Shown here piece after piece: positions 1 through 6,460 of a DNA stretch of 6,460 bases. Below the pieces are notes generated by a model. It had not been told where the DNA came from, did no database searches, and was given only the letters and a program-made list of their open reading frames with translations. The stretch comes from Pseudomonadota bacterium (lineage in GTDB: Bacteria > Bdellovibrionota > Bacteriovoracia > Bacteriovoracales > Bacteriovoracaceae): assembly GCA_023432655.1 (NCBI GenBank), contig JAEYUK010000021.1, positions 1-6,460 of the forward strand, in the 5' to 3' direction. The translations under genes were made by a program, and so were the position numbers. The stretch's first letter is position 1, and each line of letters starts with the position of its first letter.

Positions 1-186
1 TTTCTCTCCCTCGCCCTCTACCTCGCGGCGGTCAAGCACGCTCATGTGGGAACCCTCACCGCCATCTCCATCACCGGTCCGGTCTGGGTGTCGCTTCTGG
101 AATGCCTTTATCATAAACGCTTACCTAATAAATATTTGGTGGGAGCTTTTATCTTCTTCTTACTGGGATTTTATATGATGCTCTAG
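1..186 (+). CDS. C-terminal fragment of an EamA/DMT-like membrane transporter (5' end outside window)
   Basis: The first reading frame is open from the window edge to a TAG at 184-186 and encodes the last 61 residues of a larger protein. The fragment has one hydrophobic segment running from about ALYLAAV to SLLECLY, then a short basic turn (HKRLPNKY), then a final hydrophobic helix (LVGAFIFFLLGFYMML) ending at the stop. In EamA-type transporters of the drug/metabolite superfamily, the C-terminus has a similar penultimate helix ending in a glutamate near LLE, a short loop and a last helix starting with G. The match is by overall pattern only, and the substrate cannot be inferred. The protein should lie in the inner membrane. 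The next gene is convergent, with its stop 6 bp away. Base composition changes sharply inside the fragment: the first 120 bases are GC-rich and the last 66 AT-rich. Confidence 0.65.
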   Translation, partial: FLSLALYLAAVKHAHVGTLTAISITGPVWVSLLECLYHKRLPNKYLVGAFIFFLLGFYMML

Positions 187-228
187 GAAGTTTTATTGCT
201 TGGTCGCACTTCCGGACTTTTTATTTTT
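186..228 (+). terminator. Possible intrinsic terminator after the transporter gene
   Basis: A 6-bp inverted repeat, GGAAGT (186-191) and ACTTCC (208-213), encloses a 16-nt loop. It is followed, after a 4-nt spacer (GGAC), by TTTTTATTTTT at 218-228. Its position right at the transporter stop codon suits termination of that transcript. The stem is short, the loop long and the T tract slightly displaced, so this is a weak call. The element lies within the 3' coding end of the opposing gene. On the minus strand no T tract follows the hairpin, so it would act in one direction only. Confidence 0.35.
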
Positions 229-1542
229 AAAAGCTTTCTCAGTACACTTCATAAATTCTTTTTTATATCCAGAAATGGTGAGTCTGAATCCCTGAAAGGG
301 TTTGAATTTTGCCTGGTAAAGATTGGTGAATTTATCTGCATCCAGAAGCTCATAGGCCTGAACTTTTAGTGCCTTAGTTTGATATTCCTTCTCATGCTTT
401 TTATAAAGAGCTTCAATTCTTTCCAGGTACCCCGGAGTCATGCGGGTGACAAACCTCTCGTTCAGATCCATCGGTTTGAAATCGGGCCCCGCGAGAGTCG
501 CCTTAAAATTCATCTCAATTTTTGAATAATCCGAACTCGAGCCTTTCATTCTCTCCAGAACTTTCTTCGCGAAGAAGGCCCTTTCCTGAGCGAGCCTAGC
601 GTTCTTCTTCTGACTATCAGGATCGATCACTTTCTTTCCGTCTTTAGTGATATAGAACGGAAGTTTAGCGGAGCTTGAAACCACTTCCACATCCGTCACA
701 ATCGTTTCCGGATTGGATTTTATATAGTCCTGAACGTACCTTTTTAAAGGATCAACCTGATCTTCCCCCACTGTGGAGCGGTCTTCAAAATCAGTGGGAA
801 TAAAGGTTTCTTTGAGCACAATCTTATCTTCAATGCAGTCCGAAGGGATACGTTTGGCCGGATCATCTTCCGGGTTTAGGCCTTCATAATAAATTCCTGG
901 ATCATTGATGTTGAGTCCATATTTATAGCGGGATTCTTCCTCGCAAATATGTAAGTTAGATTTATCCTTATACATAACCGTCTGAAAGGTTCTTAGCGTG
1001 GTGTTATTCTTAATCACCGTCAGTTCATCTTTATAGGTACCAATTCCATAGGCCCCATAATTTTTTGGAACAGATTTAAGATCTTTAGAACGGAATTTTG
1101 ATTCCACTTCACACTGTGAATTTAACGGGGACTTTTCAGGAATATAATTCTGGCACCCCGGAATATCAGGACGCAGACGCTGGTAATAAAAAAGCGGAAT
1201 GGTAATGAGCCTCGCCCGGCAGTCATTTCCCGGTCGCTGACAGTTCGAATCTTTAAGCAGGGCCTCCATATCTTTTTCCCAGGCCAATTTCACCAGCGGG
1301 TTTTCTTTGAAGGCGCGTGAGTAATCTTCATTCACAAGCTTCATTACCTGCTGAACATATTTTTTCATCTCTGGTTCAGGAATCGGTTCTTGCAGACCCT
1401 TAAGAGTTGAGCAGCCGTTATAAATAATCTTTTTATAATAATCGAGACCGGCCTTTTTATTCTGAGGGGAAAAGTAAAAGGGTTCAGCGAAGCTGAATGT
1501 CGGGGTGAAAAGCAGAATGGCCAAAACAAAGGTGACATTCAT
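193..1542 (-). CDS. Exported hypothetical protein, 449 aa, with a possible OmpA-like patch
   Basis: I do not recognise this family. The N-terminus is a likely Sec signal peptide: a hydrophobic run (residues 4-13) and a probable signal peptidase I site after S-F-A at residue 19. It has no basic residue before the hydrophobic core, which is unusual. There is no lipobox cysteine, so a periplasmic, outer-membrane-associated or secreted location is inferred. The mature protein is lysine-rich and has eight cysteines (44, 101, 108, 130, 144, 200, 236, 433), an even number compatible with disulfides. Residues 283-331 read like the strand-plus-helix of OmpA C-terminal domains, ending in NARLAQERAFFAKKVLERM, but the similarity is weak. 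No other transmembrane segment is seen. The ATG is preceded by an in-frame TAA four codons upstream, so no longer start is possible. The Shine-Dalgarno is poor. TATATT and TAAAAT -10-like hexamers lie at 1577-1587, without a convincing -35. It is divergent from metH. Confidence 0.8.
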   Translation of the reverse strand: MNVTFVLAILLFTPTFSFAEPFYFSPQNKKAGLDYYKKIIYNGCSTLKGLQEPIPEPEMKKYVQQVMKLVNEDYSRAFKENPLVKLAWEKDMEALLKDSNCQRPGNDCRARLITIPLFYYQRLRPDIPGCQNYIPEKSPLNSQCEVESKFRSKDLKSVPKNYGAYGIGTYKDELTVIKNNTTLRTFQTVMYKDKSNLHICEEESRYKYGLNINDPGIYYEGLNPEDDPAKRIPSDCIEDKIVLKETFIPTDFEDRSTVGEDQVDPLKRYVQDYIKSNPETIVTDVEVVSSSAKLPFYITKDGKKVIDPDSQKKNARLAQERAFFAKKVLERMKGSSSDYSKIEMNFKATLAGPDFKPMDLNERFVTRMTPGYLERIEALYKKHEKEYQTKALKVQAYELLDADKFTNLYQAKFKPFQGFRLTISGYKKEFMKCTEKAFKNKKSGSATKQ

Positions 1543-1596
1543 ATGGCTTACTTATCGGTTGATTACGCCATCTCTAAATATATTTTAACTACCTGA

Positions 1597-1612
1597 TTTC
1601 ACGAGTTTTCAC
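1597..1612 (+). repeat. Direct repeat TTTCAC x2 at 10-bp period, next to the metH -35 box
   Basis: TTTCAC occurs at 1597-1602 and again at 1607-1612, exactly 10 bp (about one helical turn) apart. The second copy directly abuts the TTGACT -35 hexamer at 1613. The placement suits a transcription-factor site acting on metH, or on the divergent gene. It does not match the MetJ box (AGACGTCT repeats) or the MetR palindrome (TGAA-N5-TTCA), and such a short repeat in AT-rich DNA could arise by chance. Confidence 0.35.
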
Positions 1613-1640
1613 TTGACTTTTTTGCTAAATAAATTATACA
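1613..1640 (+). promoter_or_regulatory. Sigma70-type promoter for metH-metF
   Basis: The -35 hexamer TTGACT (1613-1618) matches the consensus at five of six positions. A -10 element TATACA lies at 1635-1640 with a 16-bp spacer; the overlapping TACACT at 1637-1642 would give 18 bp. Transcription would start near 1647-1650, leaving a leader of only about 20 nt before the metH ATG. The leader holds the Shine-Dalgarno and little else, so there is no room for a SAM or cobalamin riboswitch on this transcript. This is the only good promoter seen ahead of the two-gene operon. Confidence 0.65.
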
Positions 1641-1657
1641 CTAGAGTATTCACCGTT

Positions 1658-1662
1658 GAGGA
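1658..1662 (+). promoter_or_regulatory. metH ribosome binding site
   Basis: GAGGA lies 6 nt before the ATG at 1669, near-ideal spacing. It supports this start, as does the alignment of the N-terminus with the conserved [10 protein letters not shown] motif of methionine synthases that begins about 13 residues in. Confidence 0.75.
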
Positions 1663-1668
1663 ATCACT

Positions 1669-4600
1669 ATGACATTGCAAGAGCTTTTAAAAACCCGCGT
1701 TCTTATTTTAGATGGTGCTATGGGTACCATGATCCAAAAGTACCAACTAAAAGATGAAGATTACCGGGGCGAGCGCTTTAAAGATTGGAAGCATGCTCTT
1801 AAAGGTAATAATGATCTTTTGGTTCTCACTAAGCCGGAAGTGATTCGAGAAATTCATAACAAGTATTTAGAAAGCGGCGCTGACATCATTGAAACTAACA
1901 CCTTTAGTTGTACTCGCATTTCCATGGCCGATTATCATATGGAAGATTTAGTTCCTGAATTAAATCTTGAAGCAGCAAAGCTCGCCCGTCAGTGCGCCGA
2001 TGAGTTCACGAAGAAAGATCCAACGAAGCCTCGTTTCGTTGCAGGTTCTATTGGCCCCACCACCAAGACGGCTTCCCTTTCTCCTGATGTGAATAATCCG
2101 GGCATGCGTGCGGTGGACTTCGATCAGTTGGTGACTAACTACTATGAGCAAACAAAATACTTAGTTGAAGGCGGCGTTGATATCCTTTTAGTGGAAACAG
2201 TTTTTGATACGCTTAACTGTAAGGCCGCCCTATTTGCAATTGCGGATTATTTTGAAAAAGAAAAGAAAGCGCCCCTTCCGGTGATGGTTTCAGGAACCAT
2301 TACCGATGCTTCGGGAAGAACACTTTCCGGGCAAACGATTGAAGCTTTCCTTTATTCCGTGTCCCACTACCCGCTTCTTTCAATTGGGATTAACTGCGCT
2401 TTAGGGGCAGAACTCATGCGTCCGTATATTGAGATTCTCTCCAAAGAAGCTCCTTTTCATATTTCCGTCTATCCCAATGCAGGCCTTCCGAATGAGTTCG
2501 GTCAATATGATGAAACTCCCGCCCACATGGCCTCAACTCTTAAAGAGTGGTTTGATAATAAATGGGTGAATATCATTGGTGGTTGTTGTGGAACCACCAA
2601 CGAACATATTAAAGCGATTGCAGAAACTGCTCAAATGGCGACTCCTCGTCCTCTTCCTAAAATCGAGCACCATCCCCGCTGGTCGGGACTTGAGCCCTTA
2701 AAAATTTTCCCTGGCTCCAACTTCATTAACATCGGAGAAAGAACCAACCTCACCGGTTCCATTGCTTTTAAAAAGCTCATCCTTGAAAAGAACTTTGAAG
2801 AAGCTCTTCGAGTGGCGCGGGAGCAAGTGGAAAACGGCGCCCAGATCATTGACGTCAATATGGACGAAGGGATGATTGATTCTGAAGCCACCATGGTTCA
2901 GTTTCTTAATCTCATCGCCAGTGAACCCGATATTTGTAAAGTGCCAGTGATGATTGATTCTTCCAAATGGTCAGTCATTGAATCAGGACTTAAAAGAGTT
3001 CAAGGTAAGGCGATCGTGAATTCCCTCTCCCTTAAAGAGGGGGAAGAAAAATTTATTGCCCAGGCCCGCTTAGTTAAAAAATATGGGGCCGCCATGGTGG
3101 TCATGGCCTTTGATGAAAAAGGTCAAGCCGATAGCTATGAGCGAAGAATTGAAATCTGCGCTCGGGCCTATAAAGTTCTGGTTGAGAAGGCCGGGATTCC
3201 TCCGGAAGACATCATCTTTGATCCTAATATTCTAACCATTGGGACCGGGATGGAAGAGCATAATAACTACGCGGTCGACTTTATTAAGGCCGTCAGCTGG
3301 ATTAAAGAAAACCTTCCGTTTGTCAAAGTAAGTGGCGGTGTTTCGAACCTCTCCTTCTCCTTCCGAGGTAATAATGTGGTTCGTGAGGCCATGCACTCAG
3401 CTTTTCTATATCATGCGGTCAAAGCTGGTCTGGATATGGGGATTGTTAATGCCGGAGCTTTGCCGATTTACACTGATATTGAGCCGACACTTTTAGAGCA
3501 TGTGGAAGACGTGATCTTTAACCGCAGATCCGATGCAACTGAACGCATGATTGAGTTTGCCGGAAAAATTAAATCTCAAGGGAAAGTTGAAAAGAAAGAT
3601 GAAGAGTGGCGCAGTCTTCCGGTAGAAAAACGCCTGGAGCACGCCTTAGTTAAAGGGATCGTGGACTTCATTGAAGCGGATACCGAAGAAGTTCGTCAAA
3701 AAGTCGCGCGCCCACTTGATGTCATCGAAGGCCCTTTAATGTCCGGCATGGGCATCGTGGGAGATCTCTTCGGCGAAGGTAAGATGTTTCTTCCGCAAGT
3801 GGTGAAATCCGCTCGCGTAATGAAAAAGGCCGTGGCCTATCTTCAGCCTTATATTGAAGCCGAAAAATCCGGCACCGTTTTAAAGCGCGCTGGAAAAGTT
3901 TTAATGGCGACGGTTAAGGGTGATGTCCACGATATTGGGAAAAATATTGTGAGCGTGGTTTTGGGGTGTAATAACTATGAAGTGATTGATCTCGGGGTTA
4001 TGGTCCCTTGTGAAAAGATTCTGGAAGAAGCCGCCAAACAAAAGCCTGATATGATCGGACTCTCTGGTCTAATTACGCCGTCCTTGGATGAAATGTCTCA
4101 CGTCGCCCGAGAAATGGAACGAGTGGGCCTGGATATTCCTCTCTTAATTGGAGGGGCCACCACTTCCCGCGTTCATACCGCCGTTAAAATTGATCCATTT
4201 TATAGTGGCAGTGTGGTCCATGTGGCCGATGCCTCGAGAGCGGTCCCAGCAGTTGAAAAACTGTTGAATGAAAACACTCGCGAGAAGGCCCATGCTGATC
4301 AGAAAGCTGAATATGAAAAAATGAGAACGGCCCATGCCGCCTCTCAAAAAGAAGAGAAGTATCTCACTTTAGCTGAAGCCAGAGAAAATAAAGTCAAAAT
4401 TGACTGGGAAAAGACCCAGATAAAAAAGCCCATCAACTTAGGAATAACAGTTCTTGAAGATTATCCTCTCCAGGACCTCATTCCTTATATCGACTGGACA
4501 CCGTTTTTCATGACCTGGCGTATGCGCGGAGCTTATCCTCAAATCTTTGACGATAAGACTTATGGAGTGGAAGCGAAAAAACTTTTTAATGATGCTCAGA

Positions 4601-5391
4601 ATTTACTAAAAGACATCGTTAAAAATAAATCTCTTAAGGCACGTGCGGTCTTTGGTCTTTTCCCTGCCAATTCGGTAGGCGACGATATTGAAGTCTATAG
4701 TGTCGAGGATAAAACCCATGAATGGACCTGCGACACTCATGGAAAGCACAGCAAAACTTTGAAGGTGGAAGGAAAAGAAAAACTCGCAACCCTCCACATG
4801 CTTAGATCTCAGAGACAAATGGAAGAAGCTTCTTCTCCCAATCCATGTCTGGCCGATTTTGTTGCGCCTAAGGATTTGGGTAAAACTGATTACGTCGGTG
4901 CCTTCTGTGTCACGTCTGGCATTGGACTAGATGAATTATCCAAGAAGTATGAGGTCGCCCAGGATGATTATAACCACATTATGGTGAAGGCCCTGGCCGA
5001 CCGTCTGGCCGAAGCTTTTGCGGAAAGACTCCATGAGAAAGTTCGAAAAGAATACTGGGCCCACGCCCCAACGGAATCATTATCCCGTGAGGATATGATC
5101 CGTGAAAAGTATCAAGGCATTAGACCCGCCCCTGGATATGCAGCCTGTCCTGATCATCTGGAAAAAAGAACCCTCTTTGATCTTCTGAAAATTGAGAAAA
5201 CCATTGGAGTGAATCTCACCCACTCCATGGCGATGGTTCCTCCATCTTCCGTCAGTGGTTGGTACTTTTCTCACCCGGAATCCCGCTACTTTAACGTAGG
5301 AAAAATTGGACGAGATCAGTTGGAAGATTATTCCAAACGAAAAGATATCTCGCTAAATGAAATGGAAAAATGGTTATCAGCGAATTTGTAG
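1669..5391 (+). CDS. metH: Cobalamin-dependent methionine synthase (5-methyl-THF:homocysteine methyltransferase)
   Basis: Cytosolic enzyme moving a methyl group from 5-methyl-THF via cob(I)alamin to homocysteine, yielding methionine and THF. At 1240 residues it is full length (E. coli about 1227) and all modules are intact. Homocysteine domain (about 1-325): LDGAMGT at 14-20 and the zinc ligands C243, C306 and C307 (GGCCG). Pterin domain (about 350-610): NIGERTN at 354-360 and VMIDSS at 427-432. B12 cap (about 650-740): [15 protein letters not shown]12 domain (about 740-870): DxHxxG as D752-H754-G757, with H754 the cobalt ligand, S805 and GGA at 828-830. AdoMet reactivation domain (about 920-1240): D942, E1115, E1146, RPAPGY at 1152-1157, CPDH at 1160-1163 and Y1207. 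Compared with my recollection of the E. coli protein, about 22 extra residues lie between Y1010 and C1060, including C1021, H1024 and H1027. First gene of an operon with metF. Confidence 0.98.
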   Translation: MTLQELLKTRVLILDGAMGTMIQKYQLKDEDYRGERFKDWKHALKGNNDLLVLTKPEVIREIHNKYLESGADIIETNTFSCTRISMADYHMEDLVPELNLEAAKLARQCADEFTKKDPTKPRFVAGSIGPTTKTASLSPDVNNPGMRAVDFDQLVTNYYEQTKYLVEGGVDILLVETVFDTLNCKAALFAIADYFEKEKKAPLPVMVSGTITDASGRTLSGQTIEAFLYSVSHYPLLSIGINCALGAELMRPYIEILSKEAPFHISVYPNAGLPNEFGQYDETPAHMASTLKEWFDNKWVNIIGGCCGTTNEHIKAIAETAQMATPRPLPKIEHHPRWSGLEPLKIFPGSNFINIGERTNLTGSIAFKKLILEKNFEEALRVAREQVENGAQIIDVNMDEGMIDSEATMVQFLNLIASEPDICKVPVMIDSSKWSVIESGLKRVQGKAIVNSLSLKEGEEKFIAQARLVKKYGAAMVVMAFDEKGQADSYERRIEICARAYKVLVEKAGIPPEDIIFDPNILTIGTGMEEHNNYAVDFIKAVSWIKENLPFVKVSGGVSNLSFSFRGNNVVREAMHSAFLYHAVKAGLDMGIVNAGALPIYTDIEPTLLEHVEDVIFNRRSDATERMIEFAGKIKSQGKVEKKDEEWRSLPVEKRLEHALVKGIVDFIEADTEEVRQKVARPLDVIEGPLMSGMGIVGDLFGEGKMFLPQVVKSARVMKKAVAYLQPYIEAEKSGTVLKRAGKVLMATVKGDVHDIGKNIVSVVLGCNNYEVIDLGVMVPCEKILEEAAKQKPDMIGLSGLITPSLDEMSHVAREMERVGLDIPLLIGGATTSRVHTAVKIDPFYSGSVVHVADASRAVPAVEKLLNENTREKAHADQKAEYEKMRTAHAASQKEEKYLTLAEARENKVKIDWEKTQIKKPINLGITVLEDYPLQDLIPYIDWTPFFMTWRMRGAYPQIFDDKTYGVEAKKLFNDAQNLLKDIVKNKSLKARAVFGLFPANSVGDDIEVYSVEDKTHEWTCDTHGKHSKTLKVEGKEKLATLHMLRSQRQMEEASSPNPCLADFVAPKDLGKTDYVGAFCVTSGIGLDELSKKYEVAQDDYNHIMVKALADRLAEAFAERLHEKVRKEYWAHAPTESLSREDMIREKYQGIRPAPGYAACPDHLEKRTLFDLLKIEKTIGVNLTHSMAMVPPSSVSGWYFSHPESRYFNVGKIGRDQLEDYSKRKDISLNEMEKWLSANL

Positions 5392-5394
5392 GAA

Positions 5395-5398
5395 AAGG
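5395..5398 (+). promoter_or_regulatory. metF ribosome binding site in the 12-bp metH-metF gap
   Basis: The gap after the metH TAG holds an AAGG core (5395-5398) 5 nt before the metF ATG at 5404. A second AGGA overlapping the metH stop codon (5390-5393) is spaced 10 nt from the ATG. There is no room for a promoter or terminator, so translation of metF from the metH transcript is expected. Confidence 0.6.
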
Positions 5399-5403
5399 TA
5401 TAT

Positions 5404-6360
5404 ATGGCAAAAGTCACGGATCATTTAAAAAACGCTAAATCCACTTTGTTCTCATTGGAAATCCTTCCACCGAGTACTGGGGAGAGCATTCAAAGTCTTT
5501 TTGATAACATCGCTCCTCTGATGGAATTTAAACCAAAATTCATCGACGTGACTTATCATCGTGAAGAATTCGTTTATAAAAAAATGCCTAATGGTTTTCT
5601 AGAGCAAAAATCCATCAGAAAGCGTCCAGGTACCGTTTCAATTTGTGCCGCTTTAATGCATAAATTTAATGTGGATACCGTTCCTCACATCATCTGCGGA
5701 GGCTTCACCAAAGAAGAAACCGAATACGCTTTAATTGATTTAAATTTCCTGGGTATCGACAACGTCCTCGCTCTCCGTGGGGATAGTATTAAAGGTCAGA
5801 AGTCCTTTGAACCCACCTGTGGGGGCCATAAGTATGCCGACGAATTAGTTTCTCAGATTAAAAACATGAATAACGGCACTTATTTATCAGATGAGCTACA
5901 AAACCCAACTCCCACCAAGTTTTGTATCGGTGTCGCTGGCTATCCAGAGAAACATTTTGAAGCTCCTAATCTTAAAACCGACCTTAAGTATCTTAAGCAA
6001 AAGATCGAGAATGGGGCCGATTACATCGTGACTCAAATGTTTTTTGATAATAAAAAATATTTCGAGTATGTCGATCGCTGCCGCGCTGAAGGAATTAATG
6101 TTCCGATCATACCAGGTTTAAAACCGATCACCTCTAAAACTCAGGTGGTTAATCTACCGCGGAATTTTTATATCGATATGCCGGAAGATTTGATCGATGC
6201 TTTGGAAAGATGCCGAACGGATGAAGACGTAAAGAATGTTGGTATTGAGTGGGCAATCGCTCAATCCAAGGAACTCATTCAGAACAATGTTCCCTGTTTG
6301 CACTTTTACTCAATGGGAAAATCGACTTCGATCCAAAAGATCGCTGAGAAACTTTTCTAA
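5404..6360 (+). CDS. metF: 5,10-methylenetetrahydrofolate reductase
   Basis: FAD-dependent cytosolic enzyme that reduces 5,10-methylene-THF to 5-methyl-THF, the methyl donor used by the upstream MetH. The 318 residues form a single TIM-barrel domain without the C-terminal regulatory domain of eukaryotic MTHFR. Conserved marks are FSLEILPP at 16-23 (E19 as the catalytic glutamate), ICGG at 97-100, ALRGD at 123-127 (D127 in the flavin/folate site), GVAGYPEKH at 176-184, TQMFFD at 210-215, IIPGLKPI at 235-242 and the closing LHFYSMGKS at 299-307. It is longer than E. coli MetF (about 296) because of an extra stretch around 150-172 before the AGYPE motif. The longer form with VPCLHFYSMG resembles MetF variants I associate with Bacteroidota, which is an impression rather than a computed result. 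Start chosen for its RBS and the 12-bp spacing to metH. The minus-strand neighbour converges 3 bp after the stop. Confidence 0.97.
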   Translation: MAKVTDHLKNAKSTLFSLEILPPSTGESIQSLFDNIAPLMEFKPKFIDVTYHREEFVYKKMPNGFLEQKSIRKRPGTVSICAALMHKFNVDTVPHIICGGFTKEETEYALIDLNFLGIDNVLALRGDSIKGQKSFEPTCGGHKYADELVSQIKNMNNGTYLSDELQNPTPTKFCIGVAGYPEKHFEAPNLKTDLKYLKQKIENGADYIVTQMFFDNKKYFEYVDRCRAEGINVPIIPGLKPITSKTQVVNLPRNFYIDMPEDLIDALERCRTDEDVKNVGIEWAIAQSKELIQNNVPCLHFYSMGKSTSIQKIAEKLF

Positions 6361-6399
6361 TTCTTATTCGCGAGAGCACTGTCCGCAAGAATCTTTTTT
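6360..6399 (+). terminator. Possible intrinsic terminator of the metH-metF operon
   Basis: Starting at the last base of the metF stop codon, ATTCTT (6360-6365) can pair with AAGAAT (6387-6392). After a 4-nt bulge, GCG (6370-6372) pairs with CGC (6384-6386), leaving an 11-nt loop. A run of six T follows at 6394-6399, separated by one C. Position and T tract suit Rho-independent termination just after metF, but the stem is bulged and weak. It lies inside the coding end of the converging gene, whose AAA AAA lysine codons supply the T run. Confidence 0.4.
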
Positions 6400-6460
6400 C
6401 TGGGATAACTCTCGCAACTCTTCAACCTTCTGATAAAAATAATCTTTCACCTTTTTACCC
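6364..6460 (-). CDS. C-terminal tail of an unidentified protein with a CxxC motif (5' end outside window)
   Basis: On the minus strand a frame runs open from the window edge to a TAA (complement of 6364-6366), giving 31 residues. The tail is charged and predicted helical (KDYFYQKVEELRELSQKK, possibly coiled-coil) and ends in DSCGQCSRE, with a CxxC three residues before the C-terminus. I do not recognise the family; a terminal CxxC can bind metal or be redox active, but nothing here decides it. It is called as coding because its stop lies 3 bp from the metF stop in a compact convergent arrangement and its composition looks protein-like. With only 31 residues visible it could still be a chance frame. 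Confidence 0.55.
   Translation of the reverse strand, partial: GKKVKDYFYQKVEELRELSQKKDSCGQCSRE

Noticed and set aside
1633..1638. Perfect TATAAT on the minus strand as a promoter for the exported protein gene
   Set aside because: No acceptable -35 is found at 16-18 bp and it overlaps the metH -10 on the other strand; the match arises from the near-palindromic AT-rich element. The -10-like hexamers at 1577-1587 are nearer the gene but also lack a -35.
1543..1668. MetJ or MetR operator, or SAM riboswitch, in the metH upstream region
   Set aside because: No AGACGTCT-like tandem boxes, no TGAA-N5-TTCA palindrome and no multi-stem leader structure could be seen.
1960..2894. Antisense open frames at 1960-2151 and 2631-2894 on the minus strand
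   Set aside because: They lie wholly inside metH, their translations have no recognisable motif and no ribosome binding site of note, and the plus-strand frame is fully explained by conserved MetH domains.
4144..5274. Antisense open frames at 4144-4347, 4606-4818 and 5080-5274 on the minus strand
   Set aside because: They are embedded in the B12 and AdoMet domains of metH; low-complexity translations typical of the complement of a coding strand.
6329..6343. Perfect small hairpin CGATC-CAAAA-GATCG as a terminator for the minus-strand gene
   Set aside because: The 5-bp stem lies in metF coding sequence and no T tract follows on the minus strand, so it is more likely a chance result of codon sequence.
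6236..6433. Plus-strand open frame overlapping the metF end
   Set aside because: It is out of frame with metF, covers its conserved C-terminal motif, and continues into the opposing gene; its translation is serine/arginine-rich without features.
1..6460. Mobile elements, CRISPR arrays, tRNA or rRNA genes
   Set aside because: No transposase-like product, terminal inverted repeats, regularly spaced repeats or cloverleaf sequence was found; nearly all of the window is occupied by the listed genes.

Overview
The window is a mid-GC bacterial chromosomal segment whose core is a two-gene methionine/one-carbon operon, metH then metF, on the plus strand. The operon sits between the ends of unrelated genes. 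The organism cannot be fixed from this sequence. A sigma70-type promoter (TTGACT and TATACA), clear Shine-Dalgarno sites and a Sec-exported, lysine-rich, cysteine-containing hypothetical protein fit a Gram-negative proteobacterial-grade genome. A Bdellovibrionota/Bacteriovorax-like source is a low-confidence guess.

Layout: (1) positions 1-186 hold the 3' end of a plus-strand membrane protein resembling EamA/DMT-superfamily transporters. (2) Positions 193-1542 on the minus strand encode a 449-residue exported protein of unknown function that converges tightly on it (6 bp gap). (3) Positions 1543-1668 form a divergent intergenic region with the metH promoter and a 10-bp-phased direct repeat next to its -35 box. 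(4) Positions 1669-5391 encode full-length cobalamin-dependent methionine synthase with all four modules. (5) Positions 5404-6360 encode methylenetetrahydrofolate reductase, 12 bp downstream of metH with no promoter or terminator visible between them. (6) From 6364 to the window end lies the C-terminal tail of a minus-strand gene with a CxxC motif, converging on metF with a 3 bp gap. A possible metF terminator lies inside this tail.

MetF reduces 5,10-methylene-THF to 5-methyl-THF. MetH passes that methyl group through cob(I)alamin to homocysteine, giving methionine and THF. The pair therefore encodes two consecutive steps. The complete AdoMet-binding reactivation domain shows that MetH can be reductively repaired in the usual way, given a flavodoxin or equivalent encoded elsewhere.

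No previously undescribed system is evident; most of the window is ordinary metabolism. The points most worth a second look are a 22-residue insertion with a CxxHxxH motif in the MetH reactivation domain, the unrecognised exported protein, and the short, riboswitch-free metH leader with its phased direct repeat. No stretch over 300 bases lacks a gene.
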